From Bordetella parapertussis (GTDB lineage: Bacteria > Pseudomonadota > Gammaproteobacteria > Burkholderiales > Burkholderiaceae_C): a DNA stretch of 52,607 bases. Positions within the stretch are counted from its first letter, which is position 1. Each line of letters begins with the position of its first letter. The translations under genes were made by a program, and so were the position numbers. Under the pieces are notes generated by a model. The model saw only the letters and a list, made by a program, of their open reading frames with translations. It made no database searches and was not told where the DNA came from. Of the stretch, positions 17,422-25,277 are shown piece after piece. The stretch is from assembly GCA_945878355.1 (NCBI GenBank), contig CAMCTC010000023.1:1-52607 (forward strand), in the 5' to 3' direction.

Positions 17422-18302
17422 GCGCGCGGTTTGATCTTGCCCACCGCGATGCCGGCCTTCTCGATGTCCGCGTAGCTGGCATGCGTCGCAGCGACGAAGC
17501 CGGTGTAGCGGGCCGGCAGCAAGGTCTTGGCGGCCTCGTTGTCGATGGCGGTGAGCACCTGTTGCACCTGGGTGACGCGCTCACGCGGCGCACCGGCCGG
17601 CAGCGCGATCGCGTCGTTGGGCAAGGGCGCCGATTGCCAGACGATCTTGTTGGCGTCGGCTTTGACCCGGCCGGCGGCGATCATCGCGTTGCGGTTGCGG
17701 TCGAAATCGGTCGCCAAGTCAACCTGGCCGTTGCTGACCGCGATCTCGTTGGCACCATGCGTCGCGCCCTCGGTGTACTTCCAGAAGGTCTTGGGCTCGA
17801 TCTTCCAGACGTCCCGGGCGTAATAGCTGGGAATCAACCAGCCCGAGGTCGAGCCGACGTCGGCAAACGACATGCTCATGCCACGCGTGTCGTCCGGGAA
17901 CTTGGCCACCTTGAGCTCAGGCCGGGCGATGACGATCGCGTGGTAGATCGGCTTGTCGTCGTACTTGACGGTGGCCACCGCCTGGCAGCCGGTCTGGTTG
18001 TTGGCGATGATGTAGCCCCAAGGGCCCATCCACGCCACGTCCAGGTTGCCAGAGGCCATCGCCACGGCCATGCCGGCCCAGTCGGTGGTGGCGAAGAGCT
18101 CGAAGTCGGCGCCAAGCTGCTTGGCCAAGTGGGCAAACACCGGCATGTAGGCCTTCTTGGTGTCCTCGGGGTTGGGCAGCAGCGGACCGACGCCAAAGCG
18201 CAATTTCTTGCTCTGCGCCATCACCGGGCGCAGCGCAGCCACGCTGAGCAGACTGGCGGTGCCGATCAGGATCTTGCGTCTTGAGGCAGGCATGGGTTGC
18301 AT
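17418..18302 (-). CDS. PhnD-type periplasmic substrate-binding protein
   Basis: A 294-residue binding protein with an N-terminal export signal (SRRKILIGTASLLSVAALRPVMAQ) cleaved near AQS. Mature features LRFGVGPLLPNPEDTKKAYMPVFAHLAKQLGADFELF and WAGMAVAMASGNLDVAWMGPWGYIIA are the ligand-binding start of PhnD-like proteins; FADVGSTSGWLIPSYYA is the second conserved block. Two ATGs (18302 and 18293) are possible. Location between a DsrE gene and the ABC permease suggests it captures a sulfur-containing solute rather than a phosphonate, which is inference. Confidence 0.88.
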   Translation of the reverse strand: MQPMPASRRKILIGTASLLSVAALRPVMAQSKKLRFGVGPLLPNPEDTKKAYMPVFAHLAKQLGADFELFATTDWAGMAVAMASGNLDVAWMGPWGYIIANNQTGCQAVATVKYDDKPIYHAIVIARPELKVAKFPDDTRGMSMSFADVGSTSGWLIPSYYARDVWKIEPKTFWKYTEGATHGANEIAVSNGQVDLATDFDRNRNAMIAAGRVKADANKIVWQSAPLPNDAIALPAGAPRERVTQVQQVLTAIDNEAAKTLLPARYTGFVAATHASYADIEKAGIAVGKIKPRA

Positions 18303-18307
18303 CCCGA

Positions 18308-18673
18308 TCAGTAGCTGATGCTCGGGCAGACGCCCTCGCTCATGAACTCGACCAGCTTGGCGCCGCCGACGATCAGTGCGCCTGCGACCAGCTTGTCCTC
18401 GTCGAGCTTGCGCTTCTTGAAGCACGGCGAGCAGACAAAGATCCGGCCGCCGGCCTTGGCGAAGTTCTCCATCAAGTCCTTCAGCGGCGCGAAGCCCTCT
18501 TCGTGGACACCGTCTGCCGCACCATGCTGCGCCAAGCGTGTGCCCTCGATCGACAGAAAGACGACGGTGTCCTTGTCAGACGCGACGGCGGCGTTGGCGA
18601 CGACAAAAGCCACGGTGGCTTTGTCGGTGTTGTCCAGACCGTGGGTCAGGCTGATGACGTATTTTCCGGGCAT
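18308..18673 (-). CDS. DsrE-family protein
   Basis: A 121-residue DsrE/DsrF-like protein: KYVISLTHGLDNTDKATVAFVVANAA, VVFLSIEGTRLA, and FVCSPCFKKRKLDEDKLVAGALIVGGAKLVEFM. The Cys pair in CSPC sits where DsrE proteins carry a persulfide-accepting Cys. A good ribosome site (AAAGGAG) precedes ATG 18673. DsrE proteins pass sulfane sulfur with TusA in sulfur oxidation or thiolation relays, and a TusA gene lies directly upstream here. Confidence 0.88.
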   Translation of the reverse strand: MPGKYVISLTHGLDNTDKATVAFVVANAAVASDKDTVVFLSIEGTRLAQHGAADGVHEEGFAPLKDLMENFAKAGGRIFVCSPCFKKRKLDEDKLVAGALIVGGAKLVEFMSEGVCPSISY

Positions 18674-18779
18674 GCTGGGCTCCTTTGGGGGATGGTGGGG
18701 GTGAATCAAGGCGCAAGTTGCGCTGTTGGCAGGGCCGCTGTTGGCCGGGCATCAGACGCAAACTGCGCCAAAGGGGACA

Positions 18780-19001
18780 TCAAGGCTTGGCGTGAATCCA
18801 GTAAGCGTGGGTCTCGGGGTCCTGCGCCAGCAGTGGGTTGCCTGTCATGCGGCACCAGGCCGGCAGGTCAGCCGGCGCACCAGCGTCTAGCGCGATCAGC
18901 TTGAGCACCTGGCCGGGCGCTTGGCGCATGCGCTGGCGCAAGGCCAGCACCAGATCGCCGCAGCTCATGTCGCCGGCATTCCATTCGTGGTCGTGATGCA
19001 T
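18780..19001 (-). CDS. TusA-family sulfur carrier
   Basis: A 73-residue protein of the TusA/SirA fold. The invariant Cys lies in AGDMSCGDLVLALRQRM and the second half has VLKLIALDAGAPADLPAWCRMTGNPLL. It shares the DLPAWCRMTGN block with the N-terminal domain of the TusA-MetE fusion at the other end of the cluster, so the two are related carriers. No strong ribosome site precedes the ATG. Confidence 0.85.
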   Translation of the reverse strand: MHHDHEWNAGDMSCGDLVLALRQRMRQAPGQVLKLIALDAGAPADLPAWCRMTGNPLLAQDPETHAYWIHAKP

Positions 19002-19267
19002 TTGGATGACAGACTGGCCGCTGGCGTCGCGACCGATGAACGTTGAAACAATGCGCGGCAGGCCGCGTCAGCGGCGAGCTCAGCGAGGACATTAGGGCAC
19101 GACGGCGCGAAGGCGCGATGGCGCGAGCGAATCAGGTCAACCAGGCGCGCCGGGGGCGCTTGAAGCCTGCGCGGATCTCACGGAACCGCCGACCTGAGAC
19201 CCTGCGTGGCGGGCTCAAGAAAAAAGCGATTGTGGCATGCGCCCGTGACAGCCCATCTCGGGGGGCG
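19002..19267. other. Non-coding gap between TusA and DsrE-like genes
   Basis: No supported gene. It contains a cluster of short GGCGCGA/GGCGCGAG repeats near 19105-19135 and GC-rich inverted segments. A separate promoter for the tusA-to-metE genes could lie here, but I see no convincing -10/-35 pair. Confidence 0.3.
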
Positions 19268-19699
19268 TCAGAAGTTCAGAAACCGCGCACCAGGCGCCAA
19301 ACCGGCAGCGAGCAAAGACGCCGCGCCACGCACGCCCGAGACCTGCTCAATCAGGTCTCGCAGCACCAGGCCTTGCCGGGCCAGCGCTGCCGGGCAGACA
19401 TAGATGCAAGCGCCCGCCTCGACGGCCTGGCGGATCCGCTCCAGCAACACCTGGTCGGCAGCGCCTTCGGCCAGCTGTTGAACCGCGCCGGCACTCACCG
19501 CATGCAACTCGACCGCCAAGTCCATCGCGGCAGCGCTTGCCGCGTAACGAAAAGCAAGCTCGCCAGCGCTGGCCGCATCCAAGGCTGAACTGCCCCACAG
19601 GATCACCAGACTCGGCGCGGCGGTATCAGGCCGGTCGGCTGGCGGGGTGGCTGGTGGGGTGGCTGGCGGGGTGGCTGGCGGGGGTGCGGTCGGCGGCAT
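19268..19699 (-). CDS. Second DsrE-like protein with Pro/Thr-rich N-terminal repeat
   Basis: About 143 residues. After a low-complexity N-terminus (PPATPPATPPATPPA, encoded by four 12-bp repeats) comes a DsrE-like fold: SLVILWGSSALDAASAGELAFRYAASAAAMDLAVELHAVSAGAV, then GACIYVCPAALARQGL with a Cys in the DsrE position, and a C-terminal helix. It is probably the first gene of the leftward cluster. Divergent GntR lies 111 bases away. A relic of its 3' end lies at 14180-14246. Confidence 0.75.
   Translation of the reverse strand: MPPTAPPPATPPATPPATPPADRPDTAAPSLVILWGSSALDAASAGELAFRYAASAAAMDLAVELHAVSAGAVQQLAEGAADQVLLERIRQAVEAGACIYVCPAALARQGLVLRDLIEQVSGVRGAASLLAAGLAPGARFLNF
19637..19684. repeat. 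Four tandem 12-bp repeats in the DsrE-like gene
   Basis: GGCTGGCGGGGT repeated at 19637, 19649, 19661 and 19673; the second copy has one change and the fourth ends GG. Each unit is four codons (Pro-Pro-Ala-Thr), so copy-number changes would alter linker length without shifting the frame. Confidence 0.85.
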
Positions 19700-19810
19700 T
19701 GAGAGACTGTAGCGCGGGCTTGCCAGCAGCGGTCGGCTGGCTGAGCTGCCGGAACCTTCAATCAAGTACCATCGATGCAACCTTAGGCCTGCTGGTCTCG
19801 GCGCGACCCC

Positions 19811-20536
19811 ATGCACCCCATCTTCCAGGACAGTCCTATCCCGCGCTATGCGCAGCTTGCAGCGCTGATGCGCCAGCGCATCGTGCGCGGCGTGTGGGCA
19901 CAGGGCGAGAAGCTGCCTTCGCTGGAAGACCTGGTGCGTGAGTTCGATGTGGCGCGCGTCACGGTGCGCCAGGCGGTCGAGTTGCTGGCACGAGACGGCC
20001 TGTTGTCACCGCAGCGCGGGCGCGGGACCTTTGTGACCGGCCTGCCCAGCCACGACCGCTGGCTTCGCCTGGAGACCTCGCTGCAAGGCCTGGCCGACGC
20101 TTACCGCGACGACAAGCCCAAGCTCACGCTGATCGAGGAGGCTGATGCGACGCCGCAGTTGCAGCCCAAAGACGGTCTGCCCGCGCCGAAGTACCACTAC
20201 ATGCGCCGCGTGCACTCACGCGAAGGCCAGGCCTATTGCGTGATCTCGATCTACCTCGACCAGCGGGTCTTCAAGCTCGCGCCGCGCAGGTTTCGCCAAG
20301 AGACCGTCGTGCCGGTGATGCTGTCGCTGCCCGCGGTGAAGATCGCCAATGCGCGCCAGACCCTTCACATCGGCACGGCCGATGTCGAAGTCGCTGAGCA
20401 TCTGGGTGTTGCGCTGCACTTTCCGGTGGCCGAGGTGCGGCGTGTCTGCACCGCCCCCGACGGCACGGTGATCTACCTGGGCGAGATCACTTACCGCGGC
20501 GACTACATCCACTTTGAGATGGCACTCACGACCTGA
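19811..20536 (+). CDS. GntR-family regulator, HutC/UTRA type
   Basis: A 241-residue regulator. The N-terminal winged helix has PRYAQLAALMRQRIVRGVW, LPSLEDLVREFDVARVTVRQAVELL and GLLSPQRGRGTFV. The C-terminal UTRA ligand domain follows (about 90-235: YHYMRRVHSREGQAYCVISIYLD, VFKLAPRRF, LGVALHFPVAEVRRVC, TVIYLGEITYRGDYIHFEM). It is divergent from the DsrE/TusA/PhnCDE cluster and upstream of the catabolic genes, so it may control either or both. The effector is unknown. Confidence 0.9.
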   Translation: MHPIFQDSPIPRYAQLAALMRQRIVRGVWAQGEKLPSLEDLVREFDVARVTVRQAVELLARDGLLSPQRGRGTFVTGLPSHDRWLRLETSLQGLADAYRDDKPKLTLIEEADATPQLQPKDGLPAPKYHYMRRVHSREGQAYCVISIYLDQRVFKLAPRRFRQETVVPVMLSLPAVKIANARQTLHIGTADVEVAEHLGVALHFPVAEVRRVCTAPDGTVIYLGEITYRGDYIHFEMALTT

Positions 20537-20542
20537 CCGGCT

Positions 20543-20580
20543 GCAGCCCGGTCCCAGCCGGCCTCAGCGGGCCGGGCTGC
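20543..20580. terminator. Stem-loop between convergent genes
   Basis: GCAGCCCGG (20543-20551) pairs perfectly with CCGGGCTGC (20572-20580) around 20 bases that themselves contain GCCGG/CCGGC-like pairing. It lies where the GntR gene and the leftward dehydrogenase gene converge and overlaps the last codons of the latter. There is no T-run. Confidence 0.5.
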
Positions 20581-21475
20581 CAAGCCGTTCAAGCACGTCG
20601 AGCAGCGCGGTCCAGTCCTCGTCGATGCGGCCCTGCGCCTGCTGCAGCGTGAACATCTCGCGCGCCGCCGCGCCGGTGGCCAGCGGCAGGCCGTACTGCT
20701 CGCCGAGTTCTTGCGCGAGCTTGAGGTCTTTTCTGGCCAGGCGTGCCGAGAAACCCGGTTCGAAGTCGCCGACAAAAGCCTTGCCGGGGTAGACGGTCTC
20801 GAGCGCGCCGCGACCGGCGACGGTCCGCTTCCACAGGCTGCGCAGGAAATCGCGGTCCAGGCCGGCGGCGCGCGCCAGTGCCAGCGCCTCGGCATTGGCC
20901 ACCACGCTGACGGCGGCGAGGTAGTTGTTGATGATCTTGGTCTTGAGCGCGTTGCCCGCGGGGCCGCAGTGGATCAGCTCTTCGCAGACCGGCGCGAACA
21001 CGCTGCGCAACCGGTCGACCAGCGCTGCGTCGCCGCCCATCAGCAGCAAGATGGTCTTGGCCGCTGCATGGTCGGGCCCGCGCGCAATCGGGCAATCGAC
21101 CAGCACCGCACCCTGCTCGGCGACCCGGTCGCGCAGCTGCATAAAGTCAGCCAGCGCGCCGGTGCTCATGTCGACGAAGACAGTGCCCGGCGACGCCGCG
21201 GCCAACGCGCCATTCACACCACTCACGCCCTTCACGCCATTCACGCCGACCAGGGTCTGGCGAACCTCGACCGAGGTCGGCAACAGCGTGACGACGATGT
21301 CGCATCCTCGAACCGTGTCGGCCGGGTCGGCGCCAACGCTCGCGCCCGCATCGGCCAATCGGGCGCAAGCGGTCGGCGAGAGGTCGTAGACCCTCAGCTG
21401 GTGGCCGGCCCGCAACAAGTTGGTCGCGATCGGGCTGCCCATCGCCCCAAGGCCGAAGAAGGCGATGTTCGCCAC
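20564..21475 (-). CDS. 3-hydroxyisobutyrate dehydrogenase-family NAD(P)-dependent oxidoreductase
   Basis: A 303-residue beta-hydroxyacid dehydrogenase. IAFFGLGAMGSPIATNLLRAGHQLRVYD is the Rossmann nucleotide loop; VDMSTGA and DCPIARGPDHAAAKTILLLMGG are the substrate blocks; the catalytic Lys lies in GNALKTKIINNYLAA. The Asp in VYD after the second strand points to NAD rather than NADP. It oxidises a short beta-hydroxyacid. A Val/Gly/Asn-rich repeat (VNGVKGVSGVNG) interrupts a surface loop. It lies six bases after the PhyH gene on the same strand, suggesting one operon. Confidence 0.9.
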   Translation of the reverse strand: MANIAFFGLGAMGSPIATNLLRAGHQLRVYDLSPTACARLADAGASVGADPADTVRGCDIVVTLLPTSVEVRQTLVGVNGVKGVSGVNGALAAASPGTVFVDMSTGALADFMQLRDRVAEQGAVLVDCPIARGPDHAAAKTILLLMGGDAALVDRLRSVFAPVCEELIHCGPAGNALKTKIINNYLAAVSVVANAEALALARAAGLDRDFLRSLWKRTVAGRGALETVYPGKAFVGDFEPGFSARLARKDLKLAQELGEQYGLPLATGAAAREMFTLQQAQGRIDEDWTALLDVLERLGSPAR

Positions 21476-21480
21476 GGCGC

Positions 21481-22251
21481 TCAGCCGGCGCGTTGAATGT
21501 CGTTGCGGCCCGAGCGGTCGACGCCGCGCACCAGGTGCAGCTTGCGCCGGCTCAGGTCGAGCACGCCCATGTCGCGCACCTGCTGCGCCGCGAGGATGCG
21601 GTCGAAGTGCGAACTCGCTGGCATGTAGCGGAACACCAGCCCGGCGCGCCGCTTGCCCGAGTTGTTCGGGTTCGCGCCGTGGATCAGGTAGACGTCGTGG
21701 ATCGAGAAACGACCCGGCTCGAGCTCGATGTCACGCGGCGGCGCGCTCTGCAGATGCTCGGGCTTGAGGACCTGGTTCAGGATGATCGCGTCGCTGTGGT
21801 CGACATCGTGGCTGTAGCTGACGCGGTCGCGGTGCGACCCGGGAATGACCCGCAGGCAGCTGTTCTCGGCGTTGACATTGTCGATCGCGATCCAGGCCGT
21901 CACGGTCTCGAGCGGGCGGATCGGCCAGTAGTGCCCGTCCTGGTGCCAAGGTGTGGCCTTGCCGCCTTTGCCGGCCTTGCAGAACAGCGCCGAGCCCCAG
22001 ACGATGATGTCCTCGCCGATCAACTGCGCCACGGCGTCGAGGATCTCGGGCCTAGTGGCGTAGTCAAGCCAGCTCGGGTCGCGCTCGATGATGTCGGGCA
22101 CGTAGTCGGCGTCGCTGATCTTTTGCTCGACCAGGAAGTTGTCGAGCTTGGTGCTCAAGGCCTCGACCGTTGACGGGCTCAAGCCAGACTTCGGCACAAC
22201 GATGCCGTCTTCGCGGTAACGGGCCAGTTCTTCGGCGTTCAGCGGCTGCAT
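21481..22251 (-). CDS. Phytanoyl-CoA dioxygenase (PhyH) family protein
   Basis: A 256-residue Fe(II)/2-oxoglutarate-dependent oxygenase. The iron-binding His-x-Asp is in TPWHQDGHYWPI, the 2-oxoglutarate-binding Arg region is VIPGSHRDRVSYSHD, and the distal His is in FSIHDVYLIHGANPN. FCKAGKGG and WIAIDNVNAENSCLRV are typical of the bacterial PhyH branch. GCAGGAG precedes ATG 22251. A second, divergent paralogue lies at 32485. The substrate is unknown; hydroxylation of a small organic acid or alkylated compound is plausible. Confidence 0.9.
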   Translation of the reverse strand: MQPLNAEELARYREDGIVVPKSGLSPSTVEALSTKLDNFLVEQKISDADYVPDIIERDPSWLDYATRPEILDAVAQLIGEDIIVWGSALFCKAGKGGKATPWHQDGHYWPIRPLETVTAWIAIDNVNAENSCLRVIPGSHRDRVSYSHDVDHSDAIILNQVLKPEHLQSAPPRDIELEPGRFSIHDVYLIHGANPNNSGKRRAGLVFRYMPASSHFDRILAAQQVRDMGVLDLSRRKLHLVRGVDRSGRNDIQRAG

Positions 22252-22483
22252 GGGCGACTCCTGCTGTTGGGGGTGGGCTGCCGTCGTCAGGTGCGCAAGG
22301 CTGCGGCGTTTCGGGGCATCGCGTCTGTCGACAAGATGCCCGACAAAGCGCTGCAATTGTGCTGGCAGAGCTGGGCTGGCCCAGGCATCATAACTAAGGA
22401 TCTATCTATGGTACATTCATCCCATTGAAGGGTCGACAGACCCCGGGTTTGATCAATCCGCGAGACGCCGGAACGGAGTCATT
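22252..22483. promoter_or_regulatory. Divergent promoter region between PhyH and the ABC transporter
   Basis: A relatively AT-rich stretch at 22388-22425 (CATAACTAAGGATC and TATCTATGGTACATT) is the likely promoter/operator core for the rightward transporter operon. No pair of good -10/-35 boxes can be fixed. ATGGTAC at 22408-22414 is also found, inverted, in the intergenic region before the GntR gene. Confidence 0.35.
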
Positions 22484-23290
22484 TTGAGCGCCAGCACCTG
22501 GCTGAACACGGCGAAATCCACAGGCCTGCAAACACTTGCGCCGCTGTCGGTGGTGGCCGTGGCGCTGCTGATCTGGCAATACCTGATACCGCTGGGCATC
22601 GTGCCCGGTGTCAAAGCCGAATACCTGGGGACGCCTTCGGGCATCGCTGTGGCGGCGATGGAGCTCGCCAGCGCCGGATATGGCGGCCACGGATTGTTCG
22701 AGCATGTGCGAGCCAGCCTGTTTCGAACCGTCACCGGCTTTGCCATCGCTGCGGCCATAGGCGTTCCGCTGGGCATCGTGCTGGGCTATCACCAGCGCGC
22801 CGGCAGTTTTCTGCTGCCGATCTTCGGCTTTCTGCGGCCGATCCCAGCGCTGGCTTTCATCCCTATCGTCGTGATCTGGTTCGGCATCGGCGAATTCGCC
22901 AAGGTCTTCGTGATCTTCATGACGGCATTCCTGTACGTGCTGCTGGGGTCGGTCAGCGGCGTCAGGTCGGTGCCCGCAGACTACTTGAGGCTGGCCCGCA
23001 ACTACCACCTGTCGACCTTCTCGACGCTGTTGCGCGTCGTGCTGCCATCGGCGCTGCCCGAGATTTTCGTCAGCCTGCGCACTGCGATGGCGTTGAGCTG
23101 GGCCGTGGTGGTCGCGTCCGAGCTGATCGCCGCACAGGTGGGGCTGGGCTACTTGATCCAGAGCGCGTCGCAGGTCTACGCGATCAACAAGGTCTATGTC
23201 GGTGTCGCGTTGATCGGGTTGGTCGGCGTGACCATCGACCTGTTGTTCCTCGCCGTCGAGCGGCGACTGCTGCACTGGGTGGGGCGATGA
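22484..23290 (+). CDS. ABC transporter permease, nitrate/sulfonate/taurine (SsuC/TauC) type
   Basis: A 268-residue permease with about six membrane segments (LAPLSVVAVALLIWQYLIPLG, FRTVTGFAIAAAIGVPLGIVLGY, FIPIVVIWFGIGEFAKVFVIFMTAFLYVLLG, VYVGVALIGLVGVTIDLLFLAVE) and the EAA loop NYHLSTFSTLLRVVLPSALPEIFVSLRTAMALSW. A TTG is taken as start after CGGAACGGAG. The stop overlaps the ATPase ATG (ATGA). Confidence 0.9.
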   Translation: MSASTWLNTAKSTGLQTLAPLSVVAVALLIWQYLIPLGIVPGVKAEYLGTPSGIAVAAMELASAGYGGHGLFEHVRASLFRTVTGFAIAAAIGVPLGIVLGYHQRAGSFLLPIFGFLRPIPALAFIPIVVIWFGIGEFAKVFVIFMTAFLYVLLGSVSGVRSVPADYLRLARNYHLSTFSTLLRVVLPSALPEIFVSLRTAMALSWAVVVASELIAAQVGLGYLIQSASQVYAINKVYVGVALIGLVGVTIDLLFLAVERRLLHWVGR

Positions 23291-24093
23291 GCGGGCAGGA
23301 AACGGGCGCACAGATCGAGCTGATCGGCGCCTCCAAGACATTCGGCAGCCGGGCTGCGAGCCGGCTCGCACTCGACCAGGTGTCGCTGAGCGTCAAGGCC
23401 GGACAGACGGCGACGGTGATCGGTCCCACCGGCTGCGGCAAGACGACGATCCTCAACATGGTCGCCGGATTCACCCATCCGACCGCCGGCCGGGTGATGG
23501 TCAATGGCCGAGACGTGACCGAGCCCGGGCCAGACCGCGGCTTCATGTTCCAGCGCCCCACGCTGCTGCCCTGGCTGACGGTGTTCGACAACGTCGCTTT
23601 CCCCTGCCGCCACGGCCATGGCTTGGGTCGCCCACACCGCGCCGACCAGATCGAGGCCGAGGTGATGCATTACCTGGCCCGGGTCGGGCTGGGCGACGCG
23701 CGCGACCTGCACCCGCACCAGATGTCGGGCGGCATGCAGTCGCGCGCCGCACTGGCCAGGCTGCTGATGGCCGAGAGCGAGGTGCTGCTGATGGACGAGC
23801 CTTTCGCTGCGCTGGACGCGCAGACCCGGCTGGCGATGCAGCAGTTGCTCAAGCAGGTGATCAAGTCCGAACAGAGCCTGCGAACCGTGCTGTTCATCAC
23901 CCACGATGTCGAGGAAGCGCTGCTGATCTCGGACCATGTGTTCCTGATGTCGGCCTCGCCGGGTCGCATCATCCGCCATGTCGAGGTGCCGTTCGGCAAG
24001 CACGAGCCTTACCGCGACTTGGTGTTGAGCCCGGCCTTTACTGAGCTCAAGCACGAATTGATCGACCAGCTCGAGCGTCTGGTACCGGGTTGA
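23287..24093 (+). CDS. ABC transporter ATPase, SsuB/TauB type
   Basis: A 268-residue ATPase: Walker A GPTGCGKTTILNMV, Q-loop FMFQRPTLLPWLTVFDNVAF, signature MSGGMQSRAALARLL, Walker B VLLMDEPFAALDAQTR and switch His FITHDVEEALL. The PTLLPWLTV block marks the nitrate/sulfonate importer branch. In the signature the common QR is MQSR, as in several family members. It works with the permease it overlaps and the binding protein downstream. Confidence 0.92.
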   Translation: MSGQETGAQIELIGASKTFGSRAASRLALDQVSLSVKAGQTATVIGPTGCGKTTILNMVAGFTHPTAGRVMVNGRDVTEPGPDRGFMFQRPTLLPWLTVFDNVAFPCRHGHGLGRPHRADQIEAEVMHYLARVGLGDARDLHPHQMSGGMQSRAALARLLMAESEVLLMDEPFAALDAQTRLAMQQLLKQVIKSEQSLRTVLFITHDVEEALLISDHVFLMSASPGRIIRHVEVPFGKHEPYRDLVLSPAFTELKHELIDQLERLVPG

Positions 24094-24132
24094 CAAGCGC
24101 CGGCCCATGCGGGCGCTCACGCTTTCACAGAT

Positions 24133-24158
24133 TTGACAGTCATTACAACTTTTACAAC
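24133..24158 (+). promoter_or_regulatory. TTGACA box and tandem TTACAAC repeats before the binding-protein gene
   Basis: TTGACA (24133-24138) is followed by two copies of TTACAAC (24143-24149 and 24152-24158, nine-base period) in the 83-base gap after the ATPase gene. It may be an internal promoter with an operator, or an RNA leader that raises expression of the binding protein. A proper -10 at normal spacing is not obvious. Confidence 0.3.
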
Positions 24159-24176
24159 CAGCAAGGAGACAGCGAC

Positions 24177-25256
24177 ATGCTATTGCCAACGAGATTGCGG
24201 TCATGGTTCAGAAACCTGGCTGCCGGCCTGGCCGCTGCAAGCTGCCTGACGCTCAGCGTCGAGGCCGTCGCCGCAGATCCAGCGCCCAAAGCCGGCGGCG
24301 CTTTGGAGGTCGTCAAGCTGGCCTGGGGCCCCGGTGCGTCCTGGGACTTCGCCTATGCCCAGCATGTGGACTTGTGGCAGCGCTTCGGCTTGAAGATCGA
24401 CATGGTCGAGGGCGCCAATGGCGCGGCACTGCTGTCGTTCCTGGGCAGCGGCGAGATCCAGACCGCGACGATGGCACCGTCGGCGATGATCGTCGCCAAT
24501 TCGATCGGCATCAACCTGCGGGTGGTGTACGCCGACGCCAGCACGACCAAGCTCGGTCTGTACGCCAACCCGGCCTCGGGCATGACGGCAGACCCCAAGA
24601 CCTGGAAGGGCAAGAACATCGGCGTGGCCAAGAACTCGCAGGCCGACTACGCGCTGCGCTGGTCGCTGCAGAAGGCGGGCCTGAAGCCATCGGACGTCAA
24701 CATGGTCGTTCTCGCGCCGCCCGTCGCGGTGCCTGCGTACCAGCGCGGCCAGATCGACGGCTATTACGTCTGGGATGTCTGGGGCGCGCGGCTTGAGGCC
24801 TCGGGCGCCAAGCTGGTGCAAAAAGCGGTCGATGTCGGTTTCGCGTCAAGCTCGATCTGGACCATGACCAAGGAGTTCCTGGCCGCCAAGCCAGAGGTCG
24901 CAGCGCGTTATGTCGCGGCGCTCAACCAGGCCAACATCGAGATGCGCGACGCGCTGGCCAAGGGCGGCGCCGACGCCGAGGTTGTCTACGCGGCGATCGT
25001 CAAGGCCAACGGGGTTGACCGCGCTGCTGCCGAGCAACTGCTCAAAGCGCAACCGCCTGCGACGCTGCAGACCCTGCTGTCGGCCGATTCACCGCTGTCG
25101 TTCACGGCCAAGTCCGGCTTGCTGGCCCAGATCGAGCAGCAGGCCCGCATCGCAGTCGAGGCCGAGGCGATCAAGCAGCTGCCTCCCAGCGCGCAAGACC
25201 TGATCGCGCCGCGCTCGCTGCTGGACGCAGCGCTCAAGATCAAGCCCACGCGCTGA
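24177..25256 (+). CDS. ABC transporter periplasmic binding protein, NMT1/SsuA type
   Basis: A 359-residue binding protein with a signal peptide (LRSWFRNLAAGLAAASCLTLSVEAVAADP). VKLAWGPGASWDFAYAQHVDLWQRFGLKIDMVEGANGAALLSFLGSGEIQTATM is the first ligand half, WKGKNIGVAKNSQADYALRWSLQKAGLKPSDVNMV the second, QRGQIDGYYVWDVWGARLEASGAK the hinge region. Solutes for the family are sulfonates, nitrate or thiamine precursors; here it is undetermined. AAGGAG lies nine bases before ATG 24177. Confidence 0.9.
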   Translation: MLLPTRLRSWFRNLAAGLAAASCLTLSVEAVAADPAPKAGGALEVVKLAWGPGASWDFAYAQHVDLWQRFGLKIDMVEGANGAALLSFLGSGEIQTATMAPSAMIVANSIGINLRVVYADASTTKLGLYANPASGMTADPKTWKGKNIGVAKNSQADYALRWSLQKAGLKPSDVNMVVLAPPVAVPAYQRGQIDGYYVWDVWGARLEASGAKLVQKAVDVGFASSSIWTMTKEFLAAKPEVAARYVAALNQANIEMRDALAKGGADAEVVYAAIVKANGVDRAAAEQLLKAQPPATLQTLLSADSPLSFTAKSGLLAQIEQQARIAVEAEAIKQLPPSAQDLIAPRSLLDAALKIKPTR

Positions 25257-25277
25257 GCCTCAAGCCAAGGCGCCCTG

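Noticed and set aside
19637..19684. CRISPR-like or phase-variable repeat in the DsrE-like gene
   Set aside because: It is a plain four-codon repeat; unit length is a multiple of three, so changes do not switch the gene off.
19766..19772. GTACCAT shared with 22408-22414 (inverted) and 40260-40266 as a possible GntR site
   Set aside because: A seven-base match is expected several times by chance in 52 kb, and no longer symmetry is seen, so it is not evidence of an operator.
24133..24158. Riboswitch-like leader before the binding-protein gene
   Set aside because: The TTACAAC repeats are short and the gap is only 83 bases; I see no conserved aptamer fold.
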